NCBI GenBank assembly: GCA_035048485.1 | Contig: CM068587.1 | Location: 44,949,496-45,013,495, forward strand | DNA length: 64,000 nucleotides | From: Pteria penguin | Lineage: Eukaryota; Mollusca; Bivalvia; Pterioida; Pteriidae | Direction of reading: 5' to 3' | In this document: in pieces, positions 1 through 11,460 of the stretch | Layout of the letters: the number at the start of each line of letters is the position of its first letter | How positions within the stretch are numbered: the first letter of the stretch is position 1 | Translations under genes and position numbers: made by a program | The notes under the pieces: generated by a model | Told to the model about the DNA's origin: nothing | The model's database searches: none | The model's input: the letters and a program-made list of their open reading frames with translations, nothing else

Positions 1-740
1 AAATTCCCTTTTCTGAACTGACATAATAATTTTGCTTTTTTCCAGTGTAATTTCAATAGGTAGTTTTTAAATGAAAGATCAGTTTTAGATATTCTATAAC
101 TGATGCCTTTAGATGAATCAAAAACGTTACTGTTCCATGTTTGGATAAATTGGTTATATAATGATTTAAAACAGTATTGCTAACAGCATAAAATCAATTA
201 TGATTGTGACGAAAGTAAAACAAAATGTGTGAGGCATGTTTGATCGGTGTTGACCTCTTGCTCCATTTATTGATGAATATGATCTTTTGAACTTATTGAT
301 AGTATGCAAAAATCTACCAGACAGAATGGGATTGTGCTGAATAGCCCAAGTAGCCATAAACAGAGACATTATGTATTTGATATTTGTCTTCATTTTCTTA
401 TATCACTTGAGGAGTCAGGCCATTGCTTTTTGTATTAGGGATCCTCGGTTCTTACCGAGGGAGACAAGTTTTCGATAGGTTTTGTCCGTCAGGTACCTTG
501 ATTACCGAGTCAGATTGTGGCCTTGCAGGACAAAGTAGATGCGAAATGTTTTGGTAATACCCGTAGTAGTTCATATAGTTCAATTTATAAAATGGATATT
601 ACACAAATAATTCTTACTTTGTCGATTGCATGTTTGGTGTTATACGTCGCTCTCGACAGTATATCAAGCCCCTTAAACATATTGGCACGTAAAGGCACAT
701 GTATTTAAATGTTTTTAAATCATGTACGCTCAACATTGTT
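1..740. other. Unassigned AT-rich sequence
   Basis: No domain, splice-bounded exon or repeat structure was recognised here. The open frames are short and of biased composition, so none is called as a gene. Confidence 0.5.
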
Positions 741-1386
741 CACAAGGAAGCGCATTGCATACCACAAAGAAGCGCACTGCATACCACAAGAAATCGCATT
801 ATATACCACAAGGAAGCGTGTGGCATACCACAATGTGGCACATTGCATACCATGCCACAAGGTAGCGCACTGCATACCATATGGTAGCGCACTGCATACC
901 ACAAGGAGGCGCATTGCATACCACAAGGAAGCGTATTGCATACTACAACGTAGCGCATTGCATACCAAAAGGAAGCGTATTGCATACACAAGGGAGCGCA
1001 TTGCATACCAAAAGGGAGTGCATTGCATACCACAAGGAAGCGTACTGCATACTACAAAGTAGCGCACTGCATACCACAAGGCAACGTACTGCATTACCAT
1101 AAGGTAGCGCACTGCATACCACAAGGAGGCGCATTGCATACCACAAGGAAGCGTATTACATACACAAGGGAGTGCACTGCATACCACAAGGGAGTGCATT
1201 GCATGCCACAAGGAAGCGCAATGCATACCACAATGTAGCGCACTGCATACCAGAAGGAAGCGCTTTACATACCACAAGGAAGCGTACTGCATCTTACAAA
1301 GTAATGCATTGCATACCATAAGGAAGCGCATTGCATACAAAAGGAAGCGCAATGCATATCACAAGGACGTGCACTGCATACAAAAG
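741..1386. repeat. 22-bp minisatellite
   Basis: About 29 tandem copies of a 22-bp unit, typically gcgcattgcataccacaagg plus two more bases. Single-base variants are frequent (caatgtagc, caaaaggaagc). Because 22 is not a multiple of 3 and the unit has few stops, open frames run through it on both strands, for example 210 codons on the - strand. These are repeat artefacts, not genes. Confidence 0.95.
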
Positions 1387-2101
1387 TTGACTGATCACCA
1401 TAGATCATGTCGAGCACGTAGGCCCGCAAACTGAAATATAAAGTCAAAGCCCATGTCAGGTACACATACCCGGCATATGTCAAATTTAAGGCTTGCTGCC
1501 GGTTCACAACATGTATATTTATATAAAAATATTTAAAAAATGTATGATTACTTACCGTAAAAAGAAGATAACACCAATTTTCTCGATGTCATTTTTCACA
1601 ATGTCCCATGTAATTCTGCAAAGTTCCTTTTGTTTATCTGTGAATTTGTCCTTGCATTGATGGATATTGCTTCCTCTGATGTTCACATCGCTAATGATGT
1701 TGTTTTTGCCACAAGTTACTCCCATTTTCGTACAGTTTATAAAGGTAATCTCTTGTATATGTATCCTAGAATGGATTATTTATATCATGTTTACTTAATG
1801 GCACCAGTTAAAATGAGTCTGTTAATGAGATGCCGCCATTAACTGCGGTCCTAAAATTTTGGAAGGAAATAAAACATATTTCCGCAAAAATGACATATAG
1901 AACAATGGTACGTTATTGTGACGTCATAAGGTTGCTAACTCCAGTCGATGTTACTAACTGATAGTACACAAGCGCCACCTAACGGACGGTACCTCCCATT
2001 GTTTTTGACGCAATGATTTAGTTGGATTACAAGCATGTTGCTATTAAACGTCGATTTCGAAAATTTACCGAATGTATTTTGATAATTACTAACCCATGCA
2101 T
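1387..2101. other. Unassigned sequence
   Basis: No gene or clear repeat was recognised between the minisatellite and the foldback element. Short open frames (such as 1630-1842) show no known motif. Confidence 0.45.
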
Positions 2102-2511
2102 CTTCACGAGTCAAGGAAATGCTCTACGTAAACTTCTCTCCCCATCGACTGATTGCATTCAAAGGTTGCGTGTTTTGATGGCGCCGCCTAGCGAAAAGTA
2201 TTCAATTTACTAATGACCACCAAAAAACAATAATGGTGACAATCGTCTGCTTTATGTATCGTAAATTTGTGAAATGCTTTTGTAGTTAGCTTAAAAGATT
2301 TTCAATGGAAAAGCACAGAGGCTTTAATGAAAGGGAATGATGTTTTCATTCCGTCGATCACATATTTTCGCTTGTCACAGTTTGTTTAAATTTCTTCTGA
2401 TTCGTTCATGTACGGAGCAAGTGAACCAATCATAAATTGGCCCGCGACCTTTGAATGTAATCAGTCAAGGGGAGAGAGAAGTTTACGTACTGCATCCCCT
2501 TGACTCGAGAA
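2102..2511. mobile_element. Foldback element with ~69-bp inverted arms
   Basis: The left arm (2102-2170; reads acgtaaacttctctcc in its middle) is repeated inverted at 2443-2511, at roughly 80% identity with small gaps. The 270-bp spacer has no coding potential. This looks like an old non-autonomous element or foldback repeat. No target-site duplication could be fixed. Confidence 0.65.
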
Positions 2512-2888
2512 GTTGTAACCCATGTTGTGTGTTGAAATGTCTCTGTTGATAGAGTCTTCTATACATCTGTTACTAAGTACACAGAATTCTTAACCAAAGA
2601 AAGATAAGTCTAATACAAACATGATATGTCTTTTTAAATAGCTACACAATAAAAGTGATCCTGACAAGATTAATTAATGCAGTCTGATTCTAGTAAGAAA
2701 ACATGCGAAACAATAGACGTGTTATGCATTCGGAACTGCCTGGAACCATTCTTCAAATAAAGGTGACCGTGAACTGAATTCACAAAACAGTCAAGGATAT
2801 GGACAACTTAAGCCAAACAGTGATACAAACAGTGATGGCCGACTGTCATTAGCGAACTTCATGCAAGGAAGGAGATCAGCTGCTTTTG

Positions 2889-2959
2889 TATTTATTTATT
2901 TATTTATTTATCATCATCGTCATCGTCATCATCATGATCAACAACAACAACAATAACAC

Positions 2960-3001
<42 letters not shown>

Positions 3002-3035
3002 TATCATCATCAACATTATTATTATTATCATTATT
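2889..3035. repeat. Compound microsatellite (ttta)n / (cat)n / (caa)n
   Basis: Tetranucleotide tttA repeats (2889-2910) pass directly into cat/cgt, aac and cat trinucleotide repeats. The sequence immediately before (2512-2888) has nothing recognisable. Confidence 0.95.
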
Positions 3036-3244
3036 ATTTGAAACTATTTAACGTACAACTCGTCGTCATGCGTGAACATATTTTACAGTATCAGTACATT
3101 TTCCAGACAATCAGATGCTTTATGTCGATTTAATTTAATTCAGTTATAACCATTTACAATAAATATAAAACATATATACCTTTTAATTTTGTGCAAGTAA
3201 ATACGCGTCCTGTTTACAAATAAAATGAACGCTACTCTTACATT

Positions 3245-3475
3245 TTGTACGCCCGCATAAAAATGTGGGCGTATTACGTTATACTGCTGTCGTCCGTCTG
3301 TCTGTCTGTTCGTCTGTCTACACCATCTTGTCTTTGCAGCTCCTCTTAAACCCCCTGGGGCATTTTCATGAAACATGATACAAAGAAAAAACACTTTATG
3401 TAGATGTGCATATTGGAAAAGGAATGCTGTCTAAAAACTTTGTAGGAGTTATGACCATTGGACTTGTGGATTTAG
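3245..3475. repeat. Dispersed repeat starting with a gcccgcat/gtgggcgta stem
   Basis: It begins with tacgcccgcataaaaatgtg followed by ggcgtatta, which can form a short stem. A run of gtccgtctgtctgtctg and a low-complexity-free body of about 150 bases follow. The gtccgtctgtctg run recurs near 43490 and 52288, so this is one copy of an interspersed family rather than a gene. The open frame on the - strand over it is not considered coding. Confidence 0.55.
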
Positions 3476-3739
3476 ATGAAACTTCAAAGAGAGAAAGATC
3501 ACATGATGATTATGTGCATGTTGAACAGGAGTTTTCGCATCTCAAAATTTAATATAACTGTAGCTGGTGTATTTATGAAAGGATGTTGGGGTGTGTTACT
3601 GTGTTATAGCATTTACAGGTACCAAATTGTTTATCCATCATACAAAATCCGGCCATATTATATACCAGTTTAGTGATACCTTATTTCTCATCTCACATAC
3701 AGGAAATTAAATCAAGGGAGTCAATCTATATTTAACATT

Positions 3740-5093
3740 AAGCCTTGCGCGTCTTTTTTGCTGACGACACGTCGTTACTTTATTTTTCTAAACATCTTAG
3801 TGATATAGAACGTGTGATTAATGCCGATTTAGATAAAATACATGTATGGTCTCAAAAATTGATAGTTTCCTTTAATCCTAAAAAAAAAACAGATGTCCTA
3901 ATTATCAGTAATAGAAATACGAATGACCTTGACCTTCGATTGGTTGGTTGGTTGGTTGATTGGTGTTTTACGTCGCTTTCAACAATATTTCAGTTATATC
4001 GCGACATGGAAGCAGGAGGTTACCAACCTCTTAAACATAGTGGCGCAACCCGGGAATCGAACCCGGATCGTCGGCGCCGCAAGCCAAGCGCTTAACCACT
4101 ACACCAAGCCTGCCCCTCCTTCGATTGGTAACAACCCACTTAATGCTACGCAGAGTCACAGGCACCTAGGTGTCATATTCAATTCTGATGGTAAATGGTC
4201 TAATCATATCAGTAATATTTGTATGACAGCTCTAAATCAAATAAATGTTCTTCGAAAACTAAAATATGTCCTTAGTCGTTGTGCTCTAAACAAAACCTTC
4301 ATTCTTCCTCTTCTCGAATACGCGTGTGAAATATGGGATGGGTGTAACGAATTTGAATGGAAACAATTGGAGAAAATACAATATCATACAGCTAGAATTG
4401 TTACAGGTCTACCCCTCTTTTCCAGAATCAGGAAACAGGGTAGGTATCTTTGAAATCGCGACGAGAAAAAAAGAAAGGTATCTTTTTTTCATAAAATAAA
4501 AAATAATCAAACACCACAGTATCTCAAAAATCTTCTACCAGTTCAGGTTCAAGAGACAACTTATAATCTACGACATATAAAAATTATCGAGTCCCTTCTT
4601 TTCGTCTTCATAGTTCTTTGGTTTCATATATTCCCTCCACTACGAATCTCTGGAATTACTTAAATAATGAAATTCGAAGAAAAAAAAAGCTAATTTAACA
4701 CAATTCAAAGCAGCTCTAAATGACATAAACGGTGGTTACATAGTACCAAAGCATTTTACTGTAGGGGAACGTAAAGCTAATATATTAGTTACTAGATTAA
4801 GAAATTATTGTAGCAATTTAAATGCCGACCTTTTCAGAGTAAATCTCATTTCCTCGCCTAGCTGCTCTTGTGGATTACCATATGAAGAGGTCTCACACTA
4901 TATACTTACCTGTACATTATACTTGAACCAACGTGTACACCTTAGACGCCTACTTCATAAATTTTTACCCTTAAACATCGTGGAAATTCTGTCTGGCTAT
5001 GAAAATTTAACGTTTGAAAAAAAATACACAATAACACATATTCAGTTAGCGTTACAGGACTATGTCATCTCATCAGGAAGATTTCAATCTTAA
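3740..5093 (+). pseudogene. LINE (non-LTR retrotransposon) reverse transcriptase fragment, degenerate
   Basis: This is the 3' half of a LINE ORF2, truncated at its 5' side. The frame starting near 3745 carries the reverse-transcriptase active-site motif FADDTS. After a SINE insertion (3945-4117) it resumes in another frame with SHRHLGVIF, ILPLLEYACEIWDG and ARIVTGLP, the usual thumb and post-RT region of I/Nimb-type or related LINEs. A frame near 4455-4560 continues (YLKNLLPV). A final frame from about 4761 ends in a cysteine/histidine motif (CSCG, then H and C) and stops at 5091-5093. At least three frame changes make it a dead copy. No endonuclease or ORF1 lies upstream. The clade is inferred from motifs and would need a phylogeny. 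Confidence 0.88.
3945..4117 (-). mobile_element. tRNA-derived SINE inserted in the LINE
   Basis: On the - strand the element starts with a tRNA-like head: A-box-like tggtgtagtggttaagcgc and B-box gggttcgattcccgg. It ends with a tail reading acgtaaaacaccaatcaacc on that strand. A 12-bp target-site duplication, ccttcgattggt, flanks it at 3933-3944 and 4118-4129. It cannot be a functional tRNA, because the tRNA-like part continues into a body and the tail repeats. Confidence 0.9.
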
Positions 5094-5500
5094 AAACCAT
5101 TATTACGCATAATCAGGTCATTATCATTGTATGTATATGTATGTGTATTTATATATATGTATGTATGTATGTGACTATGTATGTGTATGTGCATGTGTAT
5201 ATGTATGTATATATGTATTTATACAAATATTATACATTAGTCATATCTCCCACCTCCCCCTACTTTCACATTTTTTCACACATCAGCACGTCCCTTTCCC
5301 TTCATGTCTCCCTTGCACAATATTATATAAATCTAAATATCTTTATGTTGTACTCTGTATCGCCACTTACCGGATTAACATATCATGTATGTTGTATATG
5401 CTAAAGGAGAGGGCATTATCTAATGTTGCCAAACTTGTAGCCCGATCCTTTTCAATGTATTCATATAATGAATAAAATATGTTTAATCTTTAATCTAACA
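5094..5500 (+). other. 3' untranslated tail of the LINE, with (atgt)n microsatellite
   Basis: The sequence after the LINE stop contains a (tatg)n tract at about 5130-5225. It ends with aataaaatatgttta followed by atcttt-like repeats near 5470-5500, as expected for a non-LTR tail. The methionine- and valine-rich open frames over the microsatellite are artefacts. Confidence 0.6.
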
Positions 5501-6474
5501 TTCCTTATCAAAGTAATGGTAATATATATAGATTCAATTTCAAGATTACTGATAATGGAGGCAACCCTTCACCTTAGTAGTGAAATAGTATTATAAATAA
5601 AATATCTGTAAATTATCTACCATCGAGTACATATTAATCACCTTGTATTTCTCTGTAACAGATTAGGATTAGGTACATGTCTCTTTGTCGTGTAGCATGC
5701 TGTTATTCTGAATATCAAGTAGCGGGCCAGGCCAAGGTTTTCCTGTAATTCCGGATGAGCCGACGGCAGAGACAGCTAATTATGTACTATAGAAGCACAT
5801 CTCTCAAACCCAATAAAAACGCATTCACTTGTATACTATGGTAAACTTGTACTGCCCACAATCAAAAACAGTTAACTACTCTTGGATTCAACAATTGATT
5901 AGTCCTGCAATGCCAGAATTAATATATTAAGACTCCTCCGGCCATATATCGAACTTTCTGATATGGAGGCAATTATAGCTGGGATGTAAACAAGTAAATG
6001 ACAACGTGAATTGTAAGTAAGATTTGACTAATACATGTTCGAACTATAGCTCACTTCAGCACGAGGACGCTAGTGGGCTATTGTGATCCCTCTTCGTCTG
6101 GCAACCAGCTGTCCGTCCCGTATAAAATTTTCAGACATTCTTCTTCAGAACTACTGATGGGATTTTGATCAAACTTGGTAGGGATGAAGTACCTTTGGAA
6201 GGTCCTCCATAACCTTTTGGCCAGATTCACCTAGGGGTCGATCCAGGCTGAGGCAACATAGGCCTAAGATGCTATCATCCTTTGACAAACTTTTTTTTAG
6301 ACCTTTTGCATTGTACATCTAATCGAATGCATCAGATTGATAAAGATAAGTGTCTTAAGAAGTGTTGTTGTTGTTGACATTCAATCAATATGAACATATA
6401 CATATACATAAGATCAAGTACAGATAGAAGATGGAAAACAGATGTACTTTTCATATAATATGTTAATTATGAAG
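5501..6474. other. Unassigned sequence with an old dispersed repeat
   Basis: No gene was recognised. The stretch at about 6060-6290 (gcacgaggacgctagtgggc onward) resembles interspersed non-coding repeats found elsewhere in the window, but its limits are unclear. Confidence 0.4.
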
Positions 6475-7215
6475 GGTGTTTCTTATTGTAAAAGCAATTT
6501 AATGAGTTCCCCTATCTCAGGTGGAAATTGTTCTTGTAAGCTTAAACTGCGACCCTTTAAGCGTTTTGGTAGCATGTCTTCTCATGAACTCGCGATCTTT
6601 GTAGCGGGTGAATTTCGCCACTATGATGCGTGGGCGAGGACGTTTTCGTCCTATGCGATGAACACGTTCGAGCTGTATGTCCTTGTTTATTTTCATTTGA
6701 CTCTGATGAAGGTCTTCACGGTTTCCTTGCAGGATTCCTCTAACTCCTCTAGCAAACCTACAGACAAGAGGTTGTCCCTCATGGACCTACATTTAAGATC
6801 AAGCATTTCCTCCCTCAGTTCATCCCTGGAGCATTCCATTTCATCCTCTTTTTTCGTATTTATTTCAACTTCTGCTTTCACTTCGTTTTGAATTTTACTA
6901 ATTTCTTCCATTTGGTTTGTTACGCCATCGAAAAGATAACCCATTCCATCAAGACACATTTCGGTTTCTGTTATGTTTTTTCTGATGTTGTTTACTTCAC
7001 GTTCAATTGTGCTTATTGAATTTTCACATTGTACCAATTTATTCTCCACCTTTTCTATCCTTTCCAAATGTGTTTCTTAAGTGTTGAGTCTTTTTTCAAA
7101 AGCTTCAATTTTACTAAATCCATTTTTTCCAATAATCTATAGATACCCTGAATGTCTTGTCCATTAGCCTGAGACGATGTTTCGTTGACTAATTGAAGTC
7201 TCTCTCGGAGAGTGT
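6475..7215 (-). pseudogene. L1-like LINE ORF1 relic (coiled coil plus RRM-type domain)
   Basis: Read on the - strand, the region begins with a heptad-rich, charged segment (IEKVENKLVQCENSIS) typical of an ORF1p coiled coil. It continues with RSMRDNLL, then ERVHRIGRKRPRPRIIVAKF and YKDREFMRRHA, and ends with EQFPPEIGEL. These are the landmark blocks of L1-type ORF1 (Transposase_22/RRM family). They sit in several frames: frameshifts lie near 7080, near 6700 and near 6545, so the gene is broken. The trunk at 7055-7300 is the same gene's N-terminal side in another frame. No ORF2 follows in the expected direction, so this is an isolated fragment. Confidence 0.82.
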
Positions 7216-7463
7216 TCGATGTCGCTGTTAATGACTTGCTTACCATATTTACGCCATGAGAACTAATCACTAGCACACAAAGGATGATACAATATTTCAA
7301 TAAATTTCACCTTTCTACTCTATTTTTTATATTCCATTCCCGGTAAATCACATCTGCACTGTATTATAACGTCTCTGGAGACTTTTTGGTTTTCTTCGAT
7401 TCTTAATTCCATGGTATTAGCAAAACAATAGGAGCGGAAAGTCGTCATGTCTACTCACTGCAC

Positions 7464-7920
7464 TACGAAAGCCGATTAGACTCACTTACTAAGAAAAAAA
7501 TTTATATATTATCTCGTTATTACGAGATAATTAACTCGTTATTTCGAGATCTTTTCTCGTTATTTCGAGATCTTTTCTCGTTATTTCGAGATAATTAACT
7601 CGTTATTTCGAGATAATTAACTCGTTATTTCGAGATCTTTTTTTGTTATTACGAGATAATTAACTCGTTATTTCGAGGTCTTTTTTCGTTATTTTGAGAT
7701 TATTAACTCGTTATTTCGAGGTCTTTTCTCGTAATTACGAGATAATTATCTCGTTATTTCGAGATAATTATCTCGTTATTTGGAGATCTTTTCTCGTTAT
7801 TTCGAGATAATTAACTCGTTATTTGGAGATCTTTTCCTCGTTATTTGGCGATCTTTTCTCGTTATTTCGAGATAATTAACTCGTAATTTTCTTAGTAAAT
7901 GAGTCTAATTGACTTTCGTA
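7464..7920. mobile_element. MITE with 34-bp TIRs and a palindromic minisatellite core
   Basis: Both ends carry tacgaaag...actaagaaaa: 7464-7497 and its inverted copy 7887-7920, 31 of 34 positions matching. The element is flanked by the 6-bp direct repeat ctgcac (7458-7463 and 7921-7926). The interior is a tandem array built from ctcgttatttcgagataatt and ctcgttatttcgagatcttt units, each close to self-complementary (ctcg...cgag). It has no coding capacity, so it must have been moved by a transposase in trans. The superfamily is uncertain. Confidence 0.85.
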
Positions 7921-7926
7921 CTGCAC

Positions 7927-8914
7927 TTGACCTTGAACCCTTTCTAATTTTTTGGTTTTGTGTATTTTAACAGATTTTGTTGTAATAAAACTGGAAAGAA
8001 ATGGAATACAAAACTTTGTATGAGTTTTTAAAAGATTTAAAAATGGGAGTAGATATACTATTAGTATGTAATGTTATGTTTTGATCGACCTCCCCTTCTG
8101 AACTAAATGAAAGATTTTGATGAAAGTTAGTGGATATGATGAATTCAATACCTCCTACAAATGTTGCTGGTTTTGGCCACATCGGTTCTATAATAACATT
8201 TACTATGGAACTCCAGTTTTAAAACTAGAAGATTTAAATGACAGTTTAGAGATAATTTTTTATGATTATCTACTGCCATCTGTATATCATTTCTAAACAT
8301 GGGGGAAAGTTTTGTCTGATATTGCGGATTACACTTTAATACTCTAGCATGTGTACACAGCTTTTTTCTGTTAGACATACATGTGTGGCATAATAATACC
8401 AATATCAAGTACTGATTCTATTACCTACACATGATCCAGCTTCTCATGTGCTCCGTCTTGTACATGACGAAATCCAAACGGATTGATGCGAAGTGTATAA
8501 TAAATCAGGGGTTTTTTTTTTTTACTTTTCGTTTGTTTATACTACAAAGCTACATCTCATCGCTTCTGAATAATACAAATTTTGAAGTCAATGACATTTC
8601 CTTACTATGAATCCCATAATCATGTCGTTAGTAATGTTTTAATTACATATCTGTCCGTTCGTCTGTGTCGATAATCAGTAATTTTCGCCGGTTTTTCAGA
8701 TTTCCTTGATCACCATCGTTCTTCCTTTTATTGGAGACATGAATACGGGACGAAAGCAATTATCTATCAGTGATTGAATGCATAAATATATAATGATTAT
8801 ATCTGGTCAGAAATCAATAGCTTTGTTGAAATGTATGAATAAAAACTTCATTGGACAATCAAATCAAAATATGTACCATACATACATGTTCCGGGTAAAA
8901 ATATCCTTTCCTTT
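7927..8914. other. Unassigned sequence
   Basis: Two - strand open frames at 7967-8182 and 8145-8408 overlap and have no recognisable domain. They may be remnants of a repeat. No splice-bounded exon was identified. Confidence 0.4.
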
Positions 8915-11460
8915 GTGATCCTAAAGCCAAATGGAGAATAAACCCTCCACATTGATCCTAAAGCTAAATGAAGTTTAAACCTTCCACAGTGCTCCTAAAG
9001 CCAAATAGAGTATAATTCATCCATAGTGATCTTAAAGCCAAATCGAGTATTAACCCTCCTCAGCGATCCTGAAGCCATATATGGAGTATAAACCCGTTTC
9101 AGAGATCCTAAAGCCAAATAAAGTATAAACCCTCCACTGTGATCCTAAAGCCAAATAGAGTATAACCCTCCACAGTGATCCTAAAGCCAAATAAAGTATA
9201 AACCCTCCACTGTGATCCTAAAGCCAAATGAAGTATAACCCTCCACAGTGATCCTAAAGCCAAATAAAGTATAAACCCTCCACTGTGATCCTAAAGTCAA
9301 ATAGAGTATAACCTCCACAGTGATCCTAAAACCAAATAAAGTATAAACCCTCCACTGTGATCCTAAAGCCAAATAGAGTATAACCCTCCACAGTGATCCT
9401 AAAGCCAAATAAAGTATAAACCCTCCACTGTGATTCTAAAGCCAAAAAGAGTATAACCCTCCACAGTGATCCTAAAGCCAAATAAAGTATAAACCCTCCA
9501 CTGTGATCCTAAAGCCAAATAGAGTATAACCCTCCACAGTGATCCTAAAGCCAAATAAAGTATAAACCCTCCACTGTGATCCTAAAGCCAAATAGAGTAT
9601 AACCTCCACAGTGATCCTAAAGCCAAATAAAGTATAAACCCTCCACTGTGATCCTAAAGCCAAAAAGAGTATAACCCTCCACAGTGATCCTAAAGCCAAA
9701 TAAAGTATAAACCCTCCACTGTGATCCTAAAGCCAAATAGAGTATAACCTCCACAGTGATCCTAAAGCCAAATAAAGTATAAACCCTCCACTGTGATCCT
9801 AAAGCCAAAAAGAGTATAACCCTCCACAGTGATCCTAAAGCCAAATAAAGTATAGACCCTCCACTGTGATCCTAAAGCCAAATAGAGTATAACCTCCACA
9901 GTGATCCTAAAGCCAAATAAAGTATAGACCCTCCACTGTGATCCTAAAGCCAAATAGAGTATAACCCTCCACAGTGATCCTAAAGCCAAATAAAGTATAG
10001 ACCCTCCACTGTGATCCTAAAGCCAAATAGGGTATAACCCTCCACAGTGATCCTAAAGCCAAATAAAGTATAGACCCTCCACTGTGATCCTAAAGCCAAA
10101 TAGAGTATAACCTCCACAGTGATCCTAAAGCCAAATAAAGTATAAACCCTCCACAGTGATCCTAAAGCCAAATAGAGTATAACCCTCCACAGTGATCCTA
10201 AAGCCAAATAAAGTATAAACCCTCCACTGTGATCCTAAAGCCAAATAGAGTATAACCTCCACAGTGATCCTAAAGCCAAATAAAGTATAGACCCTCCACT
10301 GTGATCCTAAAGCCAAATAGAGTATAACCTCCACAGTAATCCTAAAGCCAAATAAAGTATAAACCCTCCACTGTGATCCTAAAGCAAAATAGAGTATAAC
10401 CCTCCACAGTGATCCTGAAGCCAAATAAAGTATAGACCCTCCACTGTGATCCTAAAGCCAAATAGAGTATAACCTCCACAGTGATCCTAAAGCCAAATAA
10501 AGTATAAACCCTCCACAGTGATCCTAAAGCCAAATAGAGTATAACCCTCCAAAGTGATCCTAAAGCCAAATAAAGTATAAACCCTCCACTGTGATCCTAA
10601 AGCCAAATAGAGTATAACCTCCACAGTGATCCTAAAGCCAAATAAAGTATAAACCCTCCACTGTGATCCTAAAGCCAAAAAGAGTATAACCCTCCACAGT
10701 GATCCTAAAGCCAAATAAAGTATAAACCCTCCACTGTGATCCTAAAGCCAAATAGAGTATAACCTCCACAGTGATCCTAAAGCCAAATAAAGTATAAACC
10801 CTCCACTGTGATCCTAAAGCCAAATAAAGTATAGACCCTCCACTGTGATCTTAAAGCCATATGGAATATAAACCATCCACAGTGATCCTAAAGCCAAATA
10901 AAGTATAGACCCTCCAATGTGATCCTAAAGCCAAATAGAGTATAAACCCTCCACAGTGATCCTAAAGCCAAATAGAGTATAACCTCCACAGTGATCCTAA
11001 AGCCAAATAAAGCATAGACCCTCCACTGTGATCCTAAAGCCAAATAGAGTATAACCTCCACAGTGATCCTAAAGCCAAATAAAGTATAGACCCTCCACTG
11101 TGATCCTAAAGCCAAATAAAGTATAACCTCCACAGTGATCCTAAAGCCAAATAAAGTATAGACCCTCCACTGTGATCTTAAAGCCATATGGAATATAAAC
11201 CCTCCACAGTGATCCTAAAACCAAAGTATAAACCCTCCACAGTGATCCTAAAGCCATTTGGAGTATAAACCCTCCACAGTGGTCCTAAAGCCATTTGGAG
11301 TATAAACCCTTCGCAGCTATCATAAAGCCATTTGGAGTATAAACCCTACACAGTTATCCTGAAGTCACATAGAGTGTAAACCCTCCACAGTGATCCTAAA
11401 GCCAAATGGGGTATATATAAAACCTTTCACAGTCATCCTAATGTCAAATGGAGTATAAAC
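8915..11460. repeat. Large 36/37-bp minisatellite with alternating subunits
   Basis: Around 70 tandem copies of a unit containing gatcctaaagccaaat and agtataaaccctcca. Two subtypes alternate, ccactgtgatcc...aatagag and ccacagtgatcc...aataaag, which gives a higher-order period of about 73 and often 145 bp in the centre. The flanks (8915-9120 and 11200-11460) are more diverged, as is usual at array edges. Open frames of 75-99 codons recur every 145 bp on the - strand only because the composite unit lacks stops there. They are not genes. Confidence 0.97.

Noticed and set aside
720..1352. 210-codon - strand ORF over the 22-bp repeat
   Set aside because: A pure translation of the tandem unit; similar ORFs occur in several frames at once.
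741..1386. CRISPR-like array
   Set aside because: The units are contiguous, without unique spacers, and the genome is eukaryotic. The same applies to the other tandem arrays.
9181..11187. Recurrent 63-99-codon - strand ORFs (ALGSQWRVYTLFGF type)
   Set aside because: They repeat with the 145-bp period of the minisatellite and exist only because the composite unit has no stop in that frame. No start context, splice sites or domain.
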